Assembly (NCBI GenBank): GCA_946011705.1
Contig: CAMGCA010000003.1
Location: forward strand, 1 to 22,486
Direction of reading: 5' to 3'
Source of the DNA: an uncultured Clostridia bacterium
GTDB taxonomy: Bacteria > Bacillota > Clostridia > Oscillospirales > Oscillospiraceae
Length of the DNA: 22,486 nt
Shown: piece after piece, positions 7,321-15,214 of the stretch
Layout of the letters: the number at the start of each line of letters is the position of its first letter
Position numbering within the stretch: the stretch's first letter is position 1
The notes under the pieces: model-generated
What the model was told of the DNA's origin: nothing
What the model saw: the letters and a program-made list of their open reading frames with translations, nothing else
Database searches by the model: none
Made by a program: the position numbers and the translations under genes

Positions 7321-9738
7321 TTAGTAGCCGTACAGCGCCGACAGATCGCTCTCCACTGTGGCAGCGCCGGGCTTCACGTTCTTGCCGTAGGGGAAGGCTA
7401 CATAATCGTCGGCGGTGAGGCCGCTGCGAATCTCCGTGTAGCTGCCCCACAGGGACTTGCCGGTGGTGACGGTCCGCTTTTCCAGTTTCCCGTTTTTCCC
7501 CCGGACGTAGACATAAGGCTCCCCATCGTCCGTGCGGAGGAAGGGGTTTTCCAGATAGATGCCGCTTTCCGCCTCCGCCGCGGAGTAGGTCACGCTGACA
7601 TAGCTTCCCTCCTGCAGGTCGGCGGTGCCGTCAATAAACACCCGGAAGGGGTAGTAGGAGGCGTTTGGGTTGCCCATGCCGTTCCAGCCCTCGTCCTGAA
7701 TGGGGAAGTCACCGATGGACTCCACCGTGCCGGTGTACATCATACCGGTGTTCCAGTCGTTGATGGACACCTCCTGTCCTATCTTCAGCTTATCCTTTTC
7801 CAGCTCGCTGACGCTGCCGCGGACATAGAACCCGCCGCCGCCGGAGACCTTAAGCATGGGCAGCTTATTCTGCCGGGCCTCCTCTTCCGTGAGCAGGCCC
7901 ACCACCACGCCGTCCAGGGTGGCCCGGATGCTGCCGTCGCTGAACTCCCGCAGCATCAGGTTATACTCGGACTGGGTGATCACGGCGTCAGCTGTCAGGT
8001 CTTTGATTTTCTTCTCCTGCTCCCGGCACAGCTTGGCGATCTCCGCCGCCGTCATGCCGCTGCCGTAGTCGATGTCGGGGTAGGAAGGGGCTTCCTCCTC
8101 TTTTGCAAAGGGGTCTATGCTCGCATCCACATCGTAGAATCGCATTCCAAAGCTCGGGTTAGAGCTGTCACCGTAAACGGTCACTTGAATTCCCTGCCAT
8201 GTCACATAGGGTGCGAACTGCTGATCGCCCTCTGTAACCCGGAGCACCATGTAAAAGTCACCGATGGACGGTTTTTCCACGGTGTTCTCAGTGACAACCA
8301 GTGTAAATTCACATTTTGCAGAATAGCTTGTGCCGTCTGCGGAGGAATACGTTGCGGTAACAGCATATCTGCTCTCTCCTGCCTTCTCAGCTGCTCCGTG
8401 CAGAAAATAACTGCGTCCGGCTTCTACGCCGGTCAGCTGACTGTCTTCAGAACGACAGGTCCATTGCATTTTCCCCTTTGGGTTGTCGTCATTGTCTATA
8501 GTAAAGCTGAACGGCAGGGACACTGGGTCACCCTGTTTGGCAATCACCTTACCATCGACAATTTTCGGGCAGTTTAAAACAGGATTGCTAGGTTTTAGAA
8601 CATAGGTATAAACCGCAGTGATGCTCTGTCCTGCCTGCACAGTGACCGTAGAGTGCTGTTCACCGTTAACAGAAAAATACTGAAAATAATAGTCTTTATC
8701 AGACCATGGCCTTTCGCTGCCTATATTTTCCGAGGAAAGAACATCACCTTCCCAACACGACGCAGATTCCGAACCCACCTCAGCCCAGACACCGGAAGTG
8801 GTTATCTCCCGGAAAGAAATCGAATATGAAACCGTCTGCGGTGGCGTGACTGTGCATAAATTTGGCTTTTCATCCGGTTTTGGGGGTTCATCCAGTTTTT
8901 GGGGTTCATTCGACTTCGGTTCTTCTGGTTCCGGATTCTCCTCGGTTTGCGGTTTTTCCACCGGCTTCGGGTCTTCCTCCGGCTTCGGGTCTTCCTCCGG
9001 TTTCGGGTCTACTATCTGCTTCGGTTTCTCGTTCTGATCCGGTGTCCCTTCCTGGGAATCCTGAGGCAAAGCCGATGCGCTGGAGGTATCCCCTCCGGTA
9101 GGCTGTGTTGCGTTATAGGCGCGAACTTTGTTATAGACGGCATTCAGAAGGTTGCTGTCCAATTCCGTTTCACCCAATGCCCAGCAAATGACAGGGATAT
9201 CTTTGCTTTTGCCAATCTGCTTGTCATCAAGTCCGTCTATCTGGGGTGCCCGAGTGTCATGCGTCTTGTCCAATTTGTCACCCCAGTCCACCTCAACGAT
9301 TGGGACAGAAACATCCACATCCCCCATAGGTTCCAGCTTGTTGATCCGGGCCAGTTCCTCCTGGGCCTCCCGAACCTGCAGGTTGGCCTTCTCCACGTCC
9401 AGCCGCTTGCGCTCCAATTGCAGCTCCGACAGGGTGGTGTCGTAGGTCATGAGGACATCGCCCTTCTTCACCTCGTCCCCTTCCTTCACCTGTACTCCGG
9501 TGATGGTCTGGGTGTCGGACAGAAACACCGTCTGAATCCGGTCGGTGGTGACGGGGCCGTAGCTCTCCTGATTGTCGCCCCAGAACTCCGTCATGCCCAC
9601 CATGGAGAAGGGGTACACCCCCACCGGCTCTCCCCGGCCCCGGAGGCCGAAGACCACGCCGCCGAGGATGGCCGCGGCAGCGACCCCCGCAGTGACGGAA
9701 ATCACGGTCTTTTTCGTCTTGACGCTAAGCTTTTTCAT
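7321..9738 (-). CDS. HlyD/MacA-type adaptor with a large domain inserted in the hairpin
   Basis: The 805-residue product is anchored by one N-terminal membrane helix (11-32). The first half of the lipoyl (barrel-sandwich) domain covers about 68-100 (ITGVQVKEGDEVKKGDVLM), then the first coiled-coil helix (101-135). The second helix (about 562-598) and second lipoyl half (DGSIRATLDGVVVGLL, 601-616) follow only after about 420 residues. The insertion has a linker, a Pro/Glu repeat (242-293) and a beta-rich part (about 300-545) with SAKCEFTLVVTENT, resembling bacterial Ig-like sequence. A beta-barrel and the membrane-proximal domain close the protein. MacA relatives are usually about 400 residues. 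The ATG overlaps the ATPase gene by 14 bp. It should link the permease to a periplasm-like space; the insertion's job is unknown. Confidence 0.88.
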   Translation of the reverse strand: MKKLSVKTKKTVISVTAGVAAAAILGGVVFGLRGRGEPVGVYPFSMVGMTEFWGDNQESYGPVTTDRIQTVFLSDTQTITGVQVKEGDEVKKGDVLMTYDTTLSELQLERKRLDVEKANLQVREAQEELARINKLEPMGDVDVSVPIVEVDWGDKLDKTHDTRAPQIDGLDDKQIGKSKDIPVICWALGETELDSNLLNAVYNKVRAYNATQPTGGDTSSASALPQDSQEGTPDQNEKPKQIVDPKPEEDPKPEEDPKPVEKPQTEENPEPEEPKSNEPQKLDEPPKPDEKPNLCTVTPPQTVSYSISFREITTSGVWAEVGSESASCWEGDVLSSENIGSERPWSDKDYYFQYFSVNGEQHSTVTVQAGQSITAVYTYVLKPSNPVLNCPKIVDGKVIAKQGDPVSLPFSFTIDNDDNPKGKMQWTCRSEDSQLTGVEAGRSYFLHGAAEKAGESRYAVTATYSSADGTSYSAKCEFTLVVTENTVEKPSIGDFYMVLRVTEGDQQFAPYVTWQGIQVTVYGDSSNPSFGMRFYDVDASIDPFAKEEEAPSYPDIDYGSGMTAAEIAKLCREQEKKIKDLTADAVITQSEYNLMLREFSDGSIRATLDGVVVGLLTEEEARQNKLPMLKVSGGGGFYVRGSVSELEKDKLKIGQEVSINDWNTGMMYTGTVESIGDFPIQDEGWNGMGNPNASYYPFRVFIDGTADLQEGSYVSVTYSAAEAESGIYLENPFLRTDDGEPYVYVRGKNGKLEKRTVTTGKSLWGSYTEIRSGLTADDYVAFPYGKNVKPGAATVESDLSALYGY
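8965..9010. repeat. Tandem 18-bp repeat inside the adaptor gene
   Basis: Two exact 18-bp units (8965-8982 and 8983-9000) and a third, partial unit with one change encode DPKPEE repeats on the minus strand. The surrounding Pro/Glu/Lys-rich stretch (residues 242-293) is degenerate. Length change by slippage is likely between strains. Confidence 0.85.
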
Positions 9739-10417
9739 CCTGTTCCTCCTGGGTTCTCAGCTCGCCGTCTAGAATTCGGTAGGTTTTGTCCGCGCAGGCG
9801 GCGATGGAGGGTTCGTGGGTGATCATGATGATGGTCATACCCTCGCCGCTGAGACGGCGGAAAATTTCCATGATCTGCTGGCCCGCCTTGGTGTCCAGTG
9901 CGCCGGTAGGCTCGTCCGCCAGAAGCAGCTGGGGATTTCCCACGATGGCACGGGCGATGGCCACCCGCTGGCACTGGCCGCCGGAGAGCTGGTTGGGCAG
10001 GAAATGAATCCGCTCCCCCAACCCTACGGCCTTCAGCGCTTCCTCCGCCCGGGCTCGCCGCTCCTTTAACGGCACATCGGCATAGAGAAGGGGCAGAGCT
10101 ACGTTGTCCACCGCCTCCATTTTGGGAAGCAGATGGAAGGACTGGAAGACGAAGCCGATGTGCTTGTTGCGCACCTCTGCCAGATCGTCATCGCTCAAAT
10201 CCTTCAAATCCCTGCCCTCCAGAATGTAGCTTCCCGAGGTGGGCACGTCCAGACAGCCGATAATGTTCATCAAGGTGGTCTTGCCGGAGCCGGAGGGGCC
10301 CATGATGGCAAGATAGTCCCCCTTTTCCACGGTGAGATTGATATTTTTCAGCACCCGCACAGGCTCCCGGCCCTGCTGGTAGTCCTTACAGATGTCCTTT
10401 AGCTCCAAAATCGGCAT
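9725..10417 (-). CDS. ABC transporter ATP-binding protein (MacB/LolD/FtsE type)
   Basis: The 230-residue ATPase powers the export system. It shows Walker A GPSGSGKTT (40-48), the Q-loop FQSFHLLPKM (91-100), the ABC signature LSGGQCQR (144-151, with C where Q is commoner), Walker B LLLADEP (165-171), the D-loop GALDT and the H-switch histidine H201. Its start ATG overlaps the TGA of the lipoprotein adaptor (TGATG), so translation is coupled; a longer frame upstream is not used. The 3' end overlaps the next adaptor by 14 bp. Close subunits are of the LolD/MacB/YknY kind. Confidence 0.95.
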   Translation of the reverse strand: MPILELKDICKDYQQGREPVRVLKNINLTVEKGDYLAIMGPSGSGKTTLMNIIGCLDVPTSGSYILEGRDLKDLSDDDLAEVRNKHIGFVFQSFHLLPKMEAVDNVALPLLYADVPLKERRARAEEALKAVGLGERIHFLPNQLSGGQCQRVAIARAIVGNPQLLLADEPTGALDTKAGQQIMEIFRRLSGEGMTIIMITHEPSIAACADKTYRILDGELRTQEEQDEKA

Positions 10418-11607
10418 CACATTCCACCGCCTTCCTCCACCACCGGTTCCATCACCGGCTCGGTTTCGACAACCGGCTGGTCGTGGGTGGTGGGAGCGCC
10501 GGGTTGGCACAGCTCCGGGTCGGGATAGGCAATGTAGTCCTCCAATGAGAGGCCTTCCGTAATCTTCTGCACGTCGGTCATGGGGTCGTAGTCTCCCAAG
10601 GTGACCGCCCGCTTTTCCAGCTTGCCGCCCTTTTCCGCCCAGACATAGGCGGAGCCGTCCTCGTTGTAGCACAGGAACGCGCCGCTGATGCCAACACCCG
10701 GGGCGTCGTCGCCGGTATCCAGCTCGATGTACAGGTGCTGGCCCAGCATCAGCCCATCGGTGGAATCCAGCGCCACATAGAAGGGGTACTTGCTGGCGGT
10801 GCTCATTTCATCGCTGGCTATACCCATGTTGCGGTCGGTCTCGCTGCCCTGGGAGGGGTTCTCGTAGTCCACCAGGGTGACGCTGCCCGTCCAGACTGTA
10901 TTGTCATCCGTCCGGGGCACCAGCTTCACCCGGTCCCCTTCTTTCAGGCTGCCCCGCTGCAGCTCTCCCAGCACGCCCTTGACCCGGTAGGAGCCGGACT
11001 GCTGAATGACGATGTAGGCCGCGGGCTTGCCGTCGGAGCCGGTGGTGTCACTTTCATTGATCTTCTGCACCCGACCGGTGATGGGAGACACCACGGTGGA
11101 ATTGTCCAGCAGCTCCTGGGCCTTCTTCACCTCGTCCTCCTTGGTTTTCAGCTTCAGCTCCGCTTCCTTCTGATCCACCTGGGCGGACTGAATCTCCACG
11201 GTGTACTGCAGCCTTGCGGTGCCGCTGACGGTGTCCCGTTCCTTCTCCAACGTGGCGATTTTCTGCTTGTACGTCTCGATACTGCTTTTCAGCTGCTGCA
11301 ATTCCAGATTTTTCTTGTCCAGATTCAGCTGCAATTCCTCGGTGTCGTAGCTGAAAAGGGCCTGTCCCTCCGTTACGTCATCGCCTTCCTTGACCAGCAG
11401 CTCGGCAATGGTCTTATCCGCGTCCCGATTGATTTCCGCGGTGTGCTCGGATACCACCATCCCCAAAAAGCGGTTTCCGGGAGCGATGCCCCCCATAGCC
11501 GCCAGCCGTTCCACCGACTGCACATACACCGCAGTACCGTCGCTGCCACAGGCGGAAAGGGTCAGACACAGGGCGCAGACCAGCAGCCCGGCAAGTTTCC
11601 GTTTCAT
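10417..11607 (-). CDS. HlyD/MacA-type adaptor lipoprotein
   Basis: The 396-residue product begins with a lipoprotein signal peptide and the lipobox LSAC, giving lipidation at C20, so it is anchored in the outer face of the membrane. It then shows the first lipoyl half (AELLVKEGDDVTEGQALF, about 68-86), a long two-helix coiled coil (about 92-167), the second lipoyl half (STVVSPITGRVQKINESD), and beta-barrel and membrane-proximal regions. The tail is Pro/Glu rich. GGAGG precedes the ATG. It is the first gene of the operon, with a promoter at 11646-11674. Two adaptors in one operon is unusual; this one is of normal length and can provide the coiled-coil channel that the second one has lost. Confidence 0.92.
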   Translation of the reverse strand: MKRKLAGLLVCALCLTLSACGSDGTAVYVQSVERLAAMGGIAPGNRFLGMVVSEHTAEINRDADKTIAELLVKEGDDVTEGQALFSYDTEELQLNLDKKNLELQQLKSSIETYKQKIATLEKERDTVSGTARLQYTVEIQSAQVDQKEAELKLKTKEDEVKKAQELLDNSTVVSPITGRVQKINESDTTGSDGKPAAYIVIQQSGSYRVKGVLGELQRGSLKEGDRVKLVPRTDDNTVWTGSVTLVDYENPSQGSETDRNMGIASDEMSTASKYPFYVALDSTDGLMLGQHLYIELDTGDDAPGVGISGAFLCYNEDGSAYVWAEKGGKLEKRAVTLGDYDPMTDVQKITEGLSLEDYIAYPDPELCQPGAPTTHDQPVVETEPVMEPVVEEGGGM

Positions 11608-11631
11608 AACATCGAACCTCCAGAGTCATTC

Positions 11632-11649
11632 ACTGTATTAACTGTATTA
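11632..11649. promoter_or_regulatory. Tandem 9-bp direct repeat overlapping the adaptor operon promoter
   Basis: ACTGTATTA occurs twice without spacing (11632-11640, 11641-11649). The second copy overlaps the -10 box and the first covers the expected transcription start. It could bind a regulator that recognises direct repeats. No regulator gene is adjacent. Confidence 0.4.
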
Positions 11650-11674
11650 TACGAGTTTTTTCTGTCGGAATCAA
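11646..11674 (-). promoter_or_regulatory. Promoter of the ABC export operon
   Basis: On the minus strand TTGATT (11669-11674), a 17-bp spacer and a perfect TATAAT (11646-11651) precede the lipoprotein adaptor. The start near 11639 gives a leader of about 30 nt with GGAGG. Confidence 0.85.
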
Positions 11675-11738
11675 CTACCCGGTGTTTAAGGTTTGCTTAA
11701 GGCGGCATGAATTTTTTTCTTGCGGCGGAAATAAATAG

Positions 11739-11787
11739 AAAAATGCCATTACAAATCAGTAACAAAGGTCATTGATTCGTAATGGCA
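11739..11787 (-). terminator. Terminator after the GT2 gene
   Basis: A 9-bp stem TGCCATTAC (11744-11752) with GTAATGGCA (11779-11787) encloses an inner AATCA/TGATT pairing. On the minus strand it is followed by TTTTTC. It lies seven bases after the stop at 11794 and ends the long dap-glycosyltransferase run. Confidence 0.8.
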
Positions 11788-11793
11788 GTTCTT

Positions 11794-12747
11794 TTACTGT
11801 TTGTCCTCCGTCCGCTGGGAGATGATGAACCGGGGGCGAGCCTTGGTTTCCATGTAGATTTTACCCACATACTCACCGATGACGCCCAGGCAGATCAGCT
11901 GGATACCCCCCAGGAAGCAGGTGACGATCAGGGAGCTGGCCCAGCCGCTGACCACGTTGCCGGTGAAATAGGACACCAGCGCGTAAATGATCAGGGCGAA
12001 AGCAGCCAGGGAAATGAACACGCCAAGCCCGGTGATAATGCGGATGGGCTTGATGCTCAGGCTGGTGATGCCGTCAAAGGCCAGCGCCAGCATTTTTTTC
12101 AGGGGATAATGGCTCTCGCCGGCGATGCGCTCATGGCGCTCATAGTAGACGCAGGTGCTCTTGAATCCCACCAGCGGGAACATACCCCGGAGGAAGATGT
12201 TGACCTCCCGGAAGTTCGCAAACTCCTTCCGCGCCCGGCTGGACACCCGCCGGTCGTCCGCGTGGTACAACCCCGAGTCCGCGCCCCGCGCCAGCATGAC
12301 CTTGTAGAAGCTCTCGGCGGTGAAGCGCTTGAAGAAGGTATCGGTATCCCGTTTGCTGCGCACGCCGTAGACGATCTCCGCACCGGACAGGTATTCGTCC
12401 ACCATGGCATCCATGGCATTTATGTCGTCCTGCCCATCGCAGTCGATGGAGATGGTGATGTCGCACTTGTCCTTGGCCTCCATCAGGCCTGCCAGCAGGG
12501 CGTTCTGATGGCCCCGGTTCCGGCTCAGGCAAATGCCCATGTAGTGCTCGTCCTCTTTGGCAAGCTGACAAATGAGATTCCAAGTATTGTCTTTGCTGCC
12601 GTCGTTGACGAAGAGCACCCGGCTGTCGGGGCTGATTTTTCCCTGTTGGGACAGGGAAAGCAGCTTGTCCCGGAACAGCGGCGCAGTGATGGGCAGCACC
12701 GCTTCCTCGTTATAGCAGGGAATGACGATGTAAAGAACAGAATTCAT
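11794..12747 (-). CDS. GtrB/DPM1-like GT2 glycosyltransferase (polyprenyl-phosphate sugar)
   Basis: The 317-residue product has a cytosolic GT2 domain: PCYNEE (10-15), VNDGSKDNT (47-55), the metal-binding IDCDGQDD (101-108), and the VYGVRSKRDTD segment, followed by two membrane helices (about 237-261 and 271-292). Such enzymes move a sugar from UDP-sugar to polyprenyl phosphate; the lipid-linked sugar is then flipped and used outside. GGAGG precedes the ATG. It follows a polytopic membrane protein 21 bp upstream and ends at a terminator. Where orthologues commonly read HADYRL, this protein has HADDRR, a small deviation. The sugar and acceptor are unknown. Confidence 0.93.
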   Translation of the reverse strand: MNSVLYIVIPCYNEEAVLPITAPLFRDKLLSLSQQGKISPDSRVLFVNDGSKDNTWNLICQLAKEDEHYMGICLSRNRGHQNALLAGLMEAKDKCDITISIDCDGQDDINAMDAMVDEYLSGAEIVYGVRSKRDTDTFFKRFTAESFYKVMLARGADSGLYHADDRRVSSRARKEFANFREVNIFLRGMFPLVGFKSTCVYYERHERIAGESHYPLKKMLALAFDGITSLSIKPIRIITGLGVFISLAAFALIIYALVSYFTGNVVSGWASSLIVTCFLGGIQLICLGVIGEYVGKIYMETKARPRFIISQRTEDKQ

Positions 12748-12768
12748 AGGGCTACCTCCATTGTATCG

Positions 12769-14271
12769 TTACTCTAATATGGGCAGGGAATACCGCCAAT
12801 TGGACTCCATTGACTGAACCGTATTCACGGTGATTTCCCGCCGAAGCAGACCGTGCTCCAGGAGACTGGTTGCCATACGCGGGCCAAGGAACCGGGTAAT
12901 GAAGGGTAAGCCGTTTTCATTGGAGGTCACCGGAATTTCCAGCGTGATTTCGTCCAGGCCCTGCTCATCGGAAAGAAGAATCACATCTATAAGATCCTGC
13001 ATGATTTCGTTGCAGATAATGGGAGACAGATTGGAGAAATTCGGCTCCAGATAGGTGACGCCGATTGTGTTGCACTCGCAGACCAATACACACAGCGCGA
13101 TGGGGACAACGTACAGGGTCTTGGGCAGTTTTTGCAGCAAATAACCAAAGCACAGCATCACTACCAGCAGCGCGTAGAAGCAAAGCGGAAAGAGGTATTC
13201 GATGCGGTTGACGCTGCCGTTCATCACAGCGGAACACAGCAGAAGAATGTATACACCCATGGCGCCAAAGGCTACCAGCCCCAGGCACAGCAGCCTGCGG
13301 AAAGCCCGGTCTTCCGGTGCGGCGCCCCGGGAGCGAAGGAGCAGGATCAGCGAGGCGCCCGCAATCAGAGCGCTGACGGCAGGCCATACCCAGCGGCAAC
13401 GGAAAACGAGCCCTGCGAGTCTGCGGGCGTTGAAAGCCAGGTTTGCAGCCAGGTTCCTGTCGCTGGGGGTAAGAGAGGCAGCACGTCCGCCGCTCAGCTC
13501 CAGAAGGGCACTGAGCAGCCACACACAGAGGATACCCAGAAAAATGAAGTTTTCCCGAACAACGTCCCTCCAATCCGTCTTCTGTTTCAGAAGGTTCAGT
13601 CCATTCAGCAGCACGACGGCACCGGCGTAGCAGGCAAGAATGCCGCTGTCCGGCAGATTGGAGAATATGGCCAGAAAAAGCAAGAAAAGGAACAAGCCCA
13701 TTTTTCCGGGGCTGCAGGATGAGAGAAACTCCGAAAACCGGGGATTTCCGATCATCCACATTACCAGACTGGCATTGAGAACCCCGGGAATCAAATAGTA
13801 ACAGTAGCAGGTCAGATCGTAGCAGTAGAACAGATAGGTGTTCCCAACGACTCCGGTTCGGAACATGACAAAGTGGGCAACGAGGAACAGGGAGGAGGAG
13901 AGAATTGTGCCGGCAGTGGATAAGTGGAACAGCCGCCGCATCATGCAGGTGAAGGAATAGATGTAAAGGGTGAGAAACAGGGAAACCACAAAACCATAGG
14001 TCAGCGTCATGGAGCGCAGATAATCGCCAAGCAGAGGATAGACCAGATGGGCAGCCAGTGAGCCGCAGAAAGGCGTCAAAATCTCGGGTAGTATTCTGCC
14101 GGGGTTCCAGTAAGACGGCAGCGGAACGGCCCTGCGGGGATAATGAATAAAGGCCCAGTCGTCCACGTCAAAAACGGTAAGCGGATGAATCCGGGTGAAC
14201 CAGACTAGGAAAAATCCGAAGGCCAGCAAATACCAAATCAGCTCTGGGGGGGTGGCTTTAATCTTTTTCAT
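12769..14271 (-). CDS. Polytopic membrane protein, possible GT-C glycosyltransferase (GtrII/DUF6056-like)
   Basis: The 500-residue product has about ten to twelve hydrophobic helices. After the first helix (about 9-25) comes a predicted extracytoplasmic loop with FDVDDW, an acidic pair at the place where GT-C enzymes keep catalytic or sugar-binding aspartates. The start ATG at 14271 has GGGAGAG seven bases upstream; a TTG further up is less likely. It lies 15 bp after dapF and 21 bp before the GtrB-like gene, so the natural reading is that GtrB charges the lipid carrier and this protein transfers the sugar to an envelope polymer. That is inference from context; it carries no diagnostic motif I can assign firmly. 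Confidence 0.68.
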   Translation of the reverse strand: MKKIKATPPELIWYLLAFGFFLVWFTRIHPLTVFDVDDWAFIHYPRRAVPLPSYWNPGRILPEILTPFCGSLAAHLVYPLLGDYLRSMTLTYGFVVSLFLTLYIYSFTCMMRRLFHLSTAGTILSSSLFLVAHFVMFRTGVVGNTYLFYCYDLTCYCYYLIPGVLNASLVMWMIGNPRFSEFLSSCSPGKMGLFLFLLFLAIFSNLPDSGILACYAGAVVLLNGLNLLKQKTDWRDVVRENFIFLGILCVWLLSALLELSGGRAASLTPSDRNLAANLAFNARRLAGLVFRCRWVWPAVSALIAGASLILLLRSRGAAPEDRAFRRLLCLGLVAFGAMGVYILLLCSAVMNGSVNRIEYLFPLCFYALLVVMLCFGYLLQKLPKTLYVVPIALCVLVCECNTIGVTYLEPNFSNLSPIICNEIMQDLIDVILLSDEQGLDEITLEIPVTSNENGLPFITRFLGPRMATSLLEHGLLRREITVNTVQSMESNWRYSLPILE

Positions 14272-14286
14272 GTTTATCTCTCCCAA

Positions 14287-15063
14287 TCAGACGTCCATAA
14301 CGTGAACCACTTCCGTGGGACCTTCCAGCTCGATGGAGGTGATGGTCTCCCCCTCGCCGCCGATGGTCACCTTCAGCGTGCCGCCCCGATTGTGGGCGGT
14401 CAGCGTATTCCGGGGCAGCTCTCCATTCAGCCATAGTACGGAGGCGGTGGAGCCGCAGCCGGTGCCGCAGGCCAGGGTAAAATCCTCCACGCCCCGCTCA
14501 AAGGTCAGCACCCTTACCTCGCCGGGAGCCAGAACCTGATAGAAATTCACATTGGCCCCCTTGGGGAAAGCGGTGTCAAAGCGCAGAGCGCGCCTCCGTT
14601 CCCGCAGCGCATCGGCATCGCCCCAAAGATCGCCTTTGTACTCCGCGACGGCGTGGGGCACGCCGGGGTTGCCCAGCTCCACATAGGCGATGTCCCCCTT
14701 GCGGCGCAGGTCCAGAACGCCGGGGTTGTTCAGCTTTACCCGGTACTGGGTTTCACTGAGACGCTTGCCGGGTACCAGCCCCGCATCGGTTTCCACCACC
14801 ATGTTTTCTCCCGCAATGCCATGATCAAAGGCATAGCGGCAGATACACCGGGCACCGTTGCCGCACATCTCGCCCCGGGAGCCGTCGGCGTTGTAAAAAT
14901 GAAGCTTAAAATCCGCCTTGTCGGAATTGTCCACCGCCATAAAGCCGTCAGCGCCAGTTAGTTTACATAATTCCAGAGCCAGCGCGGAAAAATCCAGACT
15001 TTGCCCCCGGGCATCGATGACCATGAAGTCATTGCCCGCGCCGTTCATATAGGTTACGGTCAT
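14287..15063 (-). CDS. dapF: Diaminopimelate epimerase DapF
   Basis: DapF converts LL- to meso-diaminopimelate, the precursor of lysine and of the peptidoglycan cross-link. The 258-residue product keeps both catalytic cysteines: C67 in EMCGNGARC and C199 in ACGTGCGS, plus the opening YMNGAGNDF and the substrate-binding ERGVEDF. The ATG at 15063 has GGGGGAAG upstream and begins at the family's normal N-terminus; a longer frame that reads into the upstream repeat is rejected. The repeat at 15085-15210 separates it from dapB. The gene is 15 bp before the membrane protein. Confidence 0.96.
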   Translation of the reverse strand: MTVTYMNGAGNDFMVIDARGQSLDFSALALELCKLTGADGFMAVDNSDKADFKLHFYNADGSRGEMCGNGARCICRYAFDHGIAGENMVVETDAGLVPGKRLSETQYRVKLNNPGVLDLRRKGDIAYVELGNPGVPHAVAEYKGDLWGDADALRERRRALRFDTAFPKGANVNFYQVLAPGEVRVLTFERGVEDFTLACGTGCGSTASVLWLNGELPRNTLTAHNRGGTLKVTIGGEGETITSIELEGPTEVVHVMDV

Positions 15064-15084
15064 GTTGCTTCCCCCTTGGAACAA

Positions 15085-15210
15085 CTTGTCATCCTGAGCG
15101 AGCAAAGCGAGTCGAAGGATCTGCGCACTTACGGTAGCGCGATACTGTTCATTCGGTGTGTAGATCCTTCGACTCCGCAGCCTACAGGCTGCTCCGCTCA
15201 GGATGACAAG
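15085..15210. repeat. 126-bp inverted-repeat element between dapB and dapF
   Basis: The outer 16-bp arms (CTTGTCATCCTGAGCG and its exact complement, 15195-15210) and inner 14-bp arms (GAGTCGAAGGATCT, 15109-15122, with 15162-15175) are perfect. From memory, the sequence GTCATCCTGAGCG...GTCGAAGGATCT is a very widespread intergenic repeat in bacterial genomes. In RNA it would form a large hairpin between two coupled genes, ending 10 bp before the dapF ribosome site. Confidence 0.9.
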
Positions 15211-15214
15211 CGTG

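Noticed and set aside
5716..8577. A 953-codon plus-strand frame opposite the ABC export genes
   Set aside because: It is antisense to clear permease and adaptor genes, has a biased low-complexity composition and recognisable domains only on the other strand.
8860..9015. CRISPR-like spaced repeat
   Set aside because: The 18-bp units are directly adjoining, without spacers, and in frame with the adaptor's Pro/Glu linker.
10418..10672. N-terminal extension of the ATPase
   Set aside because: It overlaps the lipoprotein adaptor's 3' end in another frame and is arginine-glycine rich. The ABC domain starts at the coupled ATG at 10417.
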